From contig SVMB01000025.1 in assembly GCA_015067675.1 (NCBI GenBank), positions 1 through 40,629 of the forward strand: DNA of 40,629 nt, read 5' to 3'. Origin of the DNA: Oscillospiraceae bacterium (GTDB taxonomy: Bacteria > Bacillota > Clostridia > Oscillospirales > QAMX01). The notes below the pieces were generated by a model. That model was not told where the DNA came from, ran no database searches, and saw only the letters and a program-made list of their open reading frames with translations. This document shows positions 34,235 to 40,629 of this stretch, piece by piece. Position 1 is the first letter of the stretch. Each line of letters opens with the position of its first letter. Both the position numbers and the translations under genes were made by a program.

Positions 34235-34267
34235 AGCCTGTAGTATTCATTGCGAATACTACAGGCT
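34235..34267. terminator. Bidirectional terminator
   Basis: agcctgtagtattc (34235-34248) pairs with gaatactacaggct (34254-34267), with A-rich DNA before and ctcttt after, between the converging DUF6061 and nuclease-like genes. Confidence 0.8.
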
Positions 34268-34274
34268 CTCTTTA

Positions 34275-34781
34275 TTAGATATCAATTCCGATAACGTAAA
34301 TTGGGATCTGAATGGCGCTCCTGATATGCGGCAGATATCTGGTGACTTTCTCAAACGACAGCGAGCCTTCCCATTTCAAACCATATGTATTCTTCAGATG
34401 CTTCTGAAATGCTTTGGTCGTTGTAATGTAAATGCCAAAATCAATGGAATCCAAGCCAGAATATGAGGCAACCTGGAATTTTAACAAGTCGATGCCAATG
34501 AAAGACGCATGTCCAAACTGAACTTCAACGCCAATGCGATCCTTCATAAAGTCAAAGCGCGCATATGCATCGTCGTCATTATCAAAAACCTGAGGCTGAC
34601 ACAACCATCCACGCTTTTTAAATTCCGCATCTAAAATTTTATTGAACTCCGGGCGCGAAAGCACAGAAAGATCCTTCGTACAGTCATACAGAATGTCTTC
34701 CAGTTCGTTCTTGATACCAAGTTTTGCGTTAAAGACTTCTTCCGCATATCTGTAGGAGAATTTTTTCAATCGAATACTCAT
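34275..34781 (-). CDS. BglII/BstYI-family restriction endonuclease-like protein
   Basis: A 168-aa protein. D77-x8-E86-V-Q88 in ARFDFMKDRIGVEVQFGH has the same spacing as the BglII catalytic residues D84, E93 and Q95, and the following HASFIGIDLLKFQ fits the family. Length is close to that of BstYI-like enzymes. It would cut a GATC-containing site, but no cognate DNA methyltransferase gene lies nearby, so host protection or tight repression must come from elsewhere. It sits 16 bases downstream of the XRE gene on the same strand and is probably co-transcribed with it. Confidence 0.8.
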   Translation of the reverse strand: MSIRLKKFSYRYAEEVFNAKLGIKNELEDILYDCTKDLSVLSRPEFNKILDAEFKKRGWLCQPQVFDNDDDAYARFDFMKDRIGVEVQFGHASFIGIDLLKFQVASYSGLDSIDFGIYITTTKAFQKHLKNTYGLKWEGSLSFEKVTRYLPHIRSAIQIPIYVIGIDI

Positions 34782-34797
34782 ACGTGCCTCCTACAGA

Positions 34798-35049
34798 TCA
34801 GTCTTCCTGATCGTCATCAAAGGAATAGTCGTTCAACTCATCAAAATCGAGAAATTCGGCCAACGTCATGTTAAATGCCAGCGCAATTTTATGAAGCGTT
34901 TTTACACGCGGATTCTTCGTCAGGCCACGGACGATATTGTCCAGAGTAGACTGCTTTACATCGCTCATCGTAGCAAGCTTGTTAATTGCAATGCCTCGCT
35001 CTTTACACAGCTTTCGAATTCTTTTGACATACAGCTCCGAATATTCCAT
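34798..35049 (-). CDS. XRE-family helix-turn-helix regulator
   Basis: An 83-aa repressor-like protein; the ATG at 35049 has a GAGG upstream. Residues 4-65 form a Cro/CI-type domain (KLATMSDVKQSTLDNIVRGLTKNPRVKTLHKIALAF) followed by an acidic tail. It stands between the nuclease-like gene and a divergent SLOG gene, next to three ACCC-N6-GGGT palindromes, so it most likely controls both directions, as controller proteins of restriction systems do. Confidence 0.88.
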   Translation of the reverse strand: MEYSELYVKRIRKLCKERGIAINKLATMSDVKQSTLDNIVRGLTKNPRVKTLHKIALAFNMTLAEFLDFDELNDYSFDDDQED

Positions 35050-35074
35050 AACCACCATCCTCGCCAATATCATT

Positions 35075-35185
35075 ACCCATTTGTGGGTTAATAAAATGAT
35101 ATCAACGGAATTCGGGTAGATTACCCGTATACGGGTTGACTCTCAAAATATACTTGCGTTAGAATAGATGTACCCGAATATGGGT
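35075..35185. promoter_or_regulatory. Three palindromic operators in the XRE/SLOG divergent region
   Basis: ACCCATTTGTGGGT (35075-35088), ACCCGTATACGGGT (35123-35136, perfect palindrome) and ACCCGAATATGGGT (35172-35185) share ACCC-N6-GGGT. The second abuts the -35 of the SLOG promoter and the third covers its expected start point. Confidence 0.8.
35136..35165 (+). promoter_or_regulatory. Promoter of the SLOG-like gene
   Basis: TTGACT (35136-35141) and TAGAAT (35160-35165), spacer 18. The operator at 35123-35136 shares its last base with the -35, and the operator at 35172-35185 starts at about +1, so a bound regulator would block it. Confidence 0.7.
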
Positions 35186-35208
35186 AGTTTGTTTGCGGAG
35201 GTATTGGA

Positions 35209-35655
35209 ATGTCTGCCTGTACTTTCTTCGGACATCGTGATTGTCCGAGTTCAATTAAACCAAAGCTGCGTGAGGTTCTGATTGATCTGATCGAAAACCA
35301 CGCCGTAGATATGTTTTATGTTGGTCAGCAAGGAGTATACGATGCTATTGTTCGCTCTGTTCTAAAGGAGCTTGTGTCGGTATACCCCCATATCAATTAC
35401 GCCGTCGTTTTGGAGCGTATACCCCAAAAACGAGACGAGTTTGATACCCGCGATTACTCCGACACTATGCTCCCGGAGGGCATCGAAACCGTCCATCCAC
35501 GTTTCGCCATCTCATGGCGCAACAAGTGGATGCTCAGGCAGTCCGATTATGTCGTGATCTACATCACCCACTCCTGGGGTGGTGCAGCTCAGTTTGCAGA
35601 GATGGCAACTCATCAAAAGAAGACTGTAATTAATTTGGCACACTTTGATGAGTAG
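35209..35655 (+). CDS. SLOG-superfamily protein
   Basis: A 148-aa protein with GCGGAGG before its ATG. TFFGHRD (residues 5-11) is the N-terminal SLOG/YpsA-like motif, and VVIYITHSWGGAAQFAEMA is the second nucleotide-contact loop of the Rossmann-like fold. SLOG proteins bind or make nucleotide ligands, and many act as sensors in phage-defence systems. Placement opposite a XRE regulator and a nuclease-like gene supports a defence role, but its ligand is unknown. Confidence 0.82.
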   Translation: MSACTFFGHRDCPSSIKPKLREVLIDLIENHAVDMFYVGQQGVYDAIVRSVLKELVSVYPHINYAVVLERIPQKRDEFDTRDYSDTMLPEGIETVHPRFAISWRNKWMLRQSDYVVIYITHSWGGAAQFAEMATHQKKTVINLAHFDE

Positions 35656-35720
35656 TTCCGTTGCGAAACAACCTCGCCACTCACATCATTTTTTAGGATC
35701 TCTTTATATAACCCTCCAGA

Positions 35721-35749
35721 TTGAATAATCCGTCGAAATAGGGTATAAT
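35721..35749 (+). promoter_or_regulatory. Sigma-A promoter of the large NTPase gene
   Basis: TTGAAT (35721-35726) and TATAAT (35744-35749), spacer 17. The leader runs about 80 nt to the ATG at 35838. Confidence 0.75.
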
Positions 35750-35768
35750 TGAATAACGGTAGGCCATG

Positions 35769-35808
35769 TGCCACCAAGGCAGCCGTACGGTATTTCCGTG
35801 CGGCTTTT
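35769..35808 (+). promoter_or_regulatory. Leader hairpins, possible attenuator
   Basis: A small stem TGCC-ACCAA-GGCA is followed at once by agccgtacgg (35781-35790) pairing with ccgtgcggct (35796-35805, one wobble pair) and then tttcc. Lying between promoter and start codon, it would act as a terminator inside the leader. No known riboswitch is recognised. Confidence 0.55.
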
Positions 35809-35837
35809 CCATTATATCTTATTAGGGAGGATATAAA

Positions 35838-38800
35838 ATGGCAGACCCCAAAACTTATATTTTTGAAAAGCTGACGCCTGTAAACGACAGCGATATTAGC
35901 GTCTACGAGTCAGCCATAGATTTTGTTTTCAAACATGACGATGTAAGAAATGTTGCTATTTCCGGCGCCTATGGTGCAGGCAAGAGCAGTGTGCTTGCCT
36001 CTTATAAATCTAAACATCCCAGCACAAAATTTATGCACATTTCTTTATCTCATTTTCAGGATGCCCAGGATAGGAATAACTCTGATGAGCCTATTAAGAA
36101 TTCAGTGCTTGAGGGGAAAATACTAAATCAGCTAATCCATCAGATACCAACTGAGAAGATCCCTCAAACCAATTTTAGAGTAAAGAAGTCTACAGGGAAT
36201 TGGCCCCTCTTTGGGTACACTGTAGCGACAGCAGTTTTCCTGTTGTCTTTATTGCACATTCTGTTTTTTGACAATTGGTCCCAGTTCATTGGCTCTCTTT
36301 CCGAAGGAAGAATTCAAAACTGTCTAAACCCGACCACTGCCAAAGAGACTCTTCTTATCAGTGGAGTGGCTTGCTTTGCTATCGTATGCTTTTTCTTTTT
36401 CCGCATTCTTTTAGCCCAAAAGAATAAAAGCATTTTTAAGAAGCTAAGCTTCCAGGGAAATGAAATTGAAATTTTCGAAGAAAGCGATGACTCTTATTTC
36501 GATAAATATCTCAACGAAGTACTATACCTCTTTGAAAATGTCGATGAAGATGTAGTTGTATTTGAGGATATGGATCGTTTTGATGCAAGCAGGATTTTCG
36601 AAAGGTTGCGCGAAATTAATACCCTTGTTAATCTCCAACGAAAGAAAGATAATAAACCCGTTCTCCGATTCTTCTATTTGCTGCGTGATGACATTTTCGT
36701 TTCTAAGGACCGAACGAAATTCTTTGACTGCATTATCCCTGTAGTGCCAGTCGTAGACAGTTCCAATTCCTACAACCAGTTTATTTCTCATCTCGAAAAG
36801 AACGGCCTACTCTCAGAGTTCAATGAGGGATTTTTGCAGGGTATCTCTTTGTATGTGGATGATATGCGGTTGCTCAAAAATATCTGTAATGAGTTCCTGG
36901 TCTACTATAACAGGTTAAATACCACTGAGCTTGATTACAACAAAATGTTTGCGTTAGTCACTTATAAAAATCTTTTCCCTCGAGATTTTAGCGATTTGCA
37001 GCTCAACAAAGGATTTGTATATGCTCTTTTTGATAACAAGAGAAATTTCATTGAGAATACATGTGCTGAACTCAAATCCAAGATCGAGGCCACAAGAAAA
37101 CGCATTGCAGATGCAAACACCGAGCTTGCTACGTCAAAAAGCGAGTTAGATCTCATTTTTAAGCCCAAAAGAAATCATTACTCTTCGCGATTAAGTGATT
37201 CTGACCAAGCTGATTATGACAGAAGATTACAGGCAATCAACGACAGAAAAGACGGAGCTATTCAAGCATTGGAAGGGCAAATTGCCGAATACGAAGAGGC
37301 ACTCCAACAAATTGAATGCGCTTCGCTTGCTTCTGTTATCACCAGAGAAAACATTGATGAAATTTTCGGCCTGACAGTTACCAACGAAATTGGTAAAAGA
37401 AATGACTTCAAAGAAATCAAGGGAAGCGAATACTTTGCGCTTGTTAAGTATCTTATCCGAAATGGATACATTGATGAAACCTACGCAGACTACATGACCT
37501 ATTTCTATGAGAACAGCCTCTCCCGCGTTGATAAGACATTTCTCCGTAGTATAACTGATAAAAAGGCAAAGCCCTACAATTATGAGTTGAAGTCGCCGGA
37601 AATGGTCTTTTCCCGTTTGCAGCCAAATGATTTCGACCAAGAAGAAACCCAAAATTTTATGCTCTGTGATTATCTTTTGAGCAAGAAAAGCTCTTCCGAA
37701 CATTTGACGCATTTTGTATCACAGCTCCGCAATTCTAAGAAGTATTCTTTTATTTCCCAATATTTTAACTGTACAGCGCATATGCCACTCTTTATTCAAA
37801 TTTTCAACAAACAATGGCCCTCGCTGTTTGTTGATATGCAGGGCGAAGATGGTTTCAGCAGCGAACAGTTACGGCGTTTTTCTGTGCATACTCTGCATTT
37901 TGTGGATTCCACCACACTTGATAAGGTCAACGAAAATGCAGCTTTTACAGAATATATTAATGAGGCTAACGACTATTTGGCCATCAAATCTCCTCACGTC
38001 AAAAAGTTGATTTCTGCATTCAAGCAACTAAATGTCTGTTTCCCGGAAATTGACTATGATTGTTCTGAAAAAAGTCTCCTACTGGCTGTATATGAAAACG
38101 ATTTATATGAGCTGAACTACAGGAATATAGCCATGTTCTTAAAAAACGTGTGGCAAATCGATAGTGCTGAAGATATCATGCACAAGAGCTATACCATCAT
38201 CTGCTGTGACAAGAATTCTCCTCTATACAGGCGTATAAACAATAACATGCCCGAGTATGTCGATATTCTTTTGCAGGAATGTAACGGAAGAATTCTTGAT
38301 GATGAATACGTTGCCGTCGACTTACTGAACTGCGCAGACATAAGCAAATCGCAAAAAGAAGATTACATCAAATCTTTGATTACTCCTTTGCACACATTAT
38401 CTTCCATAACAGATCATTCGATTTGGGCGGCGCTGCTGGGTACAAGCATCCTCATCCGTTCCGAGCAGAATGTATTGGATTACTTCTGTATCGCAGATGG
38501 ATTCGATTCCGCGCTTATCAGCTTTATTAACAGCGCAGATCATCTTTTGGACTTTTCGTCTGCAGATATTTCACTCACAGAAGAACAAAGTAGCTCTTTG
38601 TTCAGCAAAACTATAGTTTGCAACGAAATCCTTGATTCTCAGTACACCAGCATACTTAATTCTCTCCATCGTTACTATGAGGCTTTTAGCATCCCCAATA
38701 TCCATGAATCCAAAGTAAATATTCTTATACTGAATAATATCATTCGGATGAACCCAGATACTCTAAGATATATGCGTACTGAATATCCCGCCGTCATTTC

Positions 38801-39443
38801 CGCCTTTATCAAGAAAAATATTGATGAATACACAAGTATGATGACCCCCGATTTGTTTATTCAATCGGAGCTTTTGGAAATACTCCCGTGGGACATCTCT
38901 GATGCTATCAAACTTAAACTCTTGGAGTATTCCGATGACGAAATCTCAATAGTCGGGAAGAATTATTCAACACAAGTTTGTGTATACATACTTACACATA
39001 ATTTGGCTCAAGAAGATATGAGTGTTCTCTATAAATCTTACAGTGAACAGCAGGCCGAAATTCAGGAGATAATCTTCAAAAATGCAAAAGAAAATATTGA
39101 AGATATTATTCTGGCTCCAAATACTGCAGCCATATCACTAAAGGAGACAATCCTCATAGATTCTGACTTGGCTCTTGAAAAACGTATACGCCTTTTTGTA
39201 ACTATGCTTCCGCACATAGAACAAACCGAAGCATGTAAGTATCTATCTGCGCTCAACCTTCACGAGTATGTCAGAATATTTGATTCTCACAGCAAGCCAA
39301 AATTTGAGATAACCCCGCAAAACGAAAGCATCCTTGGTGCATTTAGGAAAAAAGGCTGGATATTTGAATACGTTGAAGATGAGTCTCGTCCTGGATTTTA
39401 TAAGATACGCAGAAGAGAACCACGGAAAACTGAAAACACGTAA
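35838..39443 (+). CDS. YobI-like membrane-anchored P-loop NTPase
   Basis: A 1201-aa protein with gggagg before its ATG. GAYGAGKSS (43-51) is Walker A, and VVVFEDMDRFD (239-249) is Walker B with following acidic residues, as in KAP/YobI-type NTPases. Two membrane segments interrupt the domain, at about 122-144 and 172-192. Residues 410-500 are a charged coiled coil. The remaining 700 residues are helical and unrecognised, plausibly a sensor or effector region. Related proteins are widespread in Firmicutes accessory DNA; defence is inferred from context. The gene is more AT-rich than the core region. Confidence 0.82.
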   Translation: MADPKTYIFEKLTPVNDSDISVYESAIDFVFKHDDVRNVAISGAYGAGKSSVLASYKSKHPSTKFMHISLSHFQDAQDRNNSDEPIKNSVLEGKILNQLIHQIPTEKIPQTNFRVKKSTGNWPLFGYTVATAVFLLSLLHILFFDNWSQFIGSLSEGRIQNCLNPTTAKETLLISGVACFAIVCFFFFRILLAQKNKSIFKKLSFQGNEIEIFEESDDSYFDKYLNEVLYLFENVDEDVVVFEDMDRFDASRIFERLREINTLVNLQRKKDNKPVLRFFYLLRDDIFVSKDRTKFFDCIIPVVPVVDSSNSYNQFISHLEKNGLLSEFNEGFLQGISLYVDDMRLLKNICNEFLVYYNRLNTTELDYNKMFALVTYKNLFPRDFSDLQLNKGFVYALFDNKRNFIENTCAELKSKIEATRKRIADANTELATSKSELDLIFKPKRNHYSSRLSDSDQADYDRRLQAINDRKDGAIQALEGQIAEYEEALQQIECASLASVITRENIDEIFGLTVTNEIGKRNDFKEIKGSEYFALVKYLIRNGYIDETYADYMTYFYENSLSRVDKTFLRSITDKKAKPYNYELKSPEMVFSRLQPNDFDQEETQNFMLCDYLLSKKSSSEHLTHFVSQLRNSKKYSFISQYFNCTAHMPLFIQIFNKQWPSLFVDMQGEDGFSSEQLRRFSVHTLHFVDSTTLDKVNENAAFTEYINEANDYLAIKSPHVKKLISAFKQLNVCFPEIDYDCSEKSLLLAVYENDLYELNYRNIAMFLKNVWQIDSAEDIMHKSYTIICCDKNSPLYRRINNNMPEYVDILLQECNGRILDDEYVAVDLLNCADISKSQKEDYIKSLITPLHTLSSITDHSIWAALLGTSILIRSEQNVLDYFCIADGFDSALISFINSADHLLDFSSADISLTEEQSSSLFSKTIVCNEILDSQYTSILNSLHRYYEAFSIPNIHESKVNILILNNIIRMNPDTLRYMRTEYPAVISAFIKKNIDEYTSMMTPDLFIQSELLEILPWDISDAIKLKLLEYSDDEISIVGKNYSTQVCVYILTHNLAQEDMSVLYKSYSEQQAEIQEIIFKNAKENIEDIILAPNTAAISLKETILIDSDLALEKRIRLFVTMLPHIEQTEACKYLSALNLHEYVRIFDSHSKPKFEITPQNESILGAFRKKGWIFEYVEDESRPGFYKIRRREPRKTENT

Positions 39444-39485
39444 GAAGTGGAGCGGCTTATCGTATAGATAAGCCGCTCCACTTCT
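39443..39485. terminator. Strong terminator between convergent genes
   Basis: agaagtggagcggcttat (39443-39460) pairs with ataagccgctccacttct (39468-39485), 18 perfect pairs and a seven-base loop, shared by the NTPase gene and the minus-strand helicase gene. Confidence 0.88.
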
Positions 39486-39562
39486 CTTGATTATTTATAA
39501 TTACTTTTTACCAAAACATTCTATGTCGGCTATTTCGGGGAGTCGAGGAGATCTTTTGACAA

Positions 39563-40629
39563 TTATTTCTTACTACACCTCAAAAAATACCCGTTTAACT
39601 TTTCATCACATATTTTATCGATTTCAGCTTTCTCATCTTTGCTCAATCGCTTCCAAACCGCCTCATCCACCTGTACAATGCCCAGCGTCTTGGTATGTCT
39701 CAGCATCTGCATATCCTCGAAGCGTTTGAACGGATTGGAGAGAATATTTCTCTCGACTTCTTTATCGGTATATCCACCTTTAGCAAAGATACTATTTCTC
39801 TTTTCAACCGGCAATCCCGCTGCGCGTCGACCTTCATAGTAAGATTTGAAATAGGCTACGATATCATCCAGTTTGATTCGGCCCTTTTCATCCGCATAGA
39901 GCATAATCGCCTTTATCAGTACCGGTTTATAAGAATAGCTCATATCCATCTGTCGAATCATATCCATGAACATATCCTTACGGTTGGAATCGTCGATGAT
40001 TGTCCAGCCGTACTGCTCAGCATATTTCTTCAAACTTTCTTCCTTGAAATACTTGAAGGTGCGATGCTCACTTATGGGTACAACAAGATCCGGTACCAGC
40101 TTTCCCTCGCGGACATATCGTTCGATAGTTTCCGTCTGCACATCTACGCGGCGAACAAACTCCATTTGAGAGATCATGCCTTCGGCTTCTTCTTGCCAAT
40201 TGAAGATATCCACCAGCTCGTAGTCGGTGGCATCCACAGGCCAATCAATCAAAGCCTCTGGTTTCTCACCCTTAGCATACAGCTCGGCTTCCGCCGCCCT
40301 CTGTCCACTGGGAGCAACAGCCAATTGACCTGGCTTATATTCTTGCAACTTAAACAACCTGTGTAGCGATTGCGGCATGTTATACTGGCTGGCATTGTCC
40401 ACGAAATCAAAGACCATGAGGCTTTCTTTTCCCTCAAATAGACGCATACCACGCCCCAGCTGCTGGGTATAAAGCACTTTGGACATGGTGGGTCTTGCCA
40501 TGAACAGCACTTCGGTTTCCGGGCAGTCCCAGCCCTCGTTGAGCAGATCACAGGCACAAAGCACTTGAATCTCTCTATTCACAAACTTATCTTGGAATTC
40601 TTTACGTTCCGACTGCTTCATGCTGCCAG
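39563..40629 (-). CDS. Superfamily 2 DEAD/DEAH helicase, C-terminal part (cut by window edge)
   Basis: At least 354 residues; the frame stays open through the window edge, so the N-terminal motor half lies outside and the internal ATG at 40621 is not the real start. CACDLLNEGWDCPETEVLFMARPTMS and YTQQLGRGMRL are helicase motifs V and VI of COG1061-type enzymes. The 260-residue tail (FNWQEEAEGMISQMEFVRR ... NPFKRFEDMQMLRHTK) is an accessory region I cannot assign. Such helicases occur as subunits of restriction-like or DNA-degrading defence systems; partners would lie to the right. Confidence 0.8.
   Translation of the reverse strand, partial: GSMKQSERKEFQDKFVNREIQVLCACDLLNEGWDCPETEVLFMARPTMSKVLYTQQLGRGMRLFEGKESLMVFDFVDNASQYNMPQSLHRLFKLQEYKPGQLAVAPSGQRAAEAELYAKGEKPEALIDWPVDATDYELVDIFNWQEEAEGMISQMEFVRRVDVQTETIERYVREGKLVPDLVVPISEHRTFKYFKEESLKKYAEQYGWTIIDDSNRKDMFMDMIRQMDMSYSYKPVLIKAIMLYADEKGRIKLDDIVAYFKSYYEGRRAAGLPVEKRNSIFAKGGYTDKEVERNILSNPFKRFEDMQMLRHTKTLGIVQVDEAVWKRLSKDEKAEIDKICDEKLNGYFLRCSKK

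Overview
The window looks like a chromosomal segment of a GC-rich Gram-positive anaerobe of the class Clostridia, probably the Oscillospirales/Ruminococcaceae side. The support is a SCIFF precursor with its radical SAM maturase, RNase J, a clostridial-type variant Amidase_3, sigma-A promoters spaced by 17 bp, purine-rich Shine-Dalgarno sites and several TTG/GTG starts. No species can be named from the sequence alone.

Region 1 (about 1-23,600) is core-like and GC-rich. It holds two overlapping flavoprotein oxidoreductases and an amidase (151-3638), a nucleotidyltransferase fused to a degenerate phosphomannomutase-like half (3757-6081), RNase J (6174-7841), an enolase-superfamily enzyme (7917-9203) facing a beta-helix carbohydrate-active protein (9267-10391), the SCIFF peptide system (10565-12208), an Orn/Lys/Arg decarboxylase (12306-13715), and a TIM-barrel isomerase with a Gfo/Idh/MocA oxidoreductase (13797-15754). 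After these come an intact tRNA-Ala(GGC), a four-gene operon (esterase, ArsC/Spx-like, TIGR04076, CPBP protease), a macro-domain/VWA pair, an epoxyqueuosine-reductase-like iron-sulfur protein and an alanine/glycine:sodium symporter.

Region 2 (about 23,650-32,700) is accessory DNA. It starts with a decayed large serine recombinase whose last codons run into the symporter terminator. A five-gene type I restriction-modification operon on the minus strand follows: hsdM, a HEPN-like gene, hsdS, a small membrane protein gene, hsdR. Then comes about 0.9 kb without a convincing gene but rich in inverted repeats (a candidate structured RNA), and a small mobile-element-like ORF behind a strong promoter with a repeated leader.

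Region 3 (about 32,700-40,629) begins with remnants of a tRNA-Ala 3' half on the minus strand. A 92-nt stretch there is a near-perfect inverted copy of the 3' half and terminator of the intact tRNA-Ala at 16 kb. The tRNA homology stops at the anticodon, which suggests one end of an integrated element running rightward beyond the window. Its visible cargo is a Fic protein that lacks the expected inhibitory glutamate, a DUF6061-like partner, a BglII/BstYI-like nuclease without a methyltransferase, a XRE regulator and a divergent SLOG-like protein separated by three ACCC-N6-GGGT operators, a 1201-aa membrane-anchored YobI-like P-loop NTPase with a structured leader, and the C-terminal part of a superfamily 2 helicase. 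This reads as a defence island. The operator-controlled nuclease/XRE/SLOG module and the Fic/small-protein pair are the best candidates for under-described systems.
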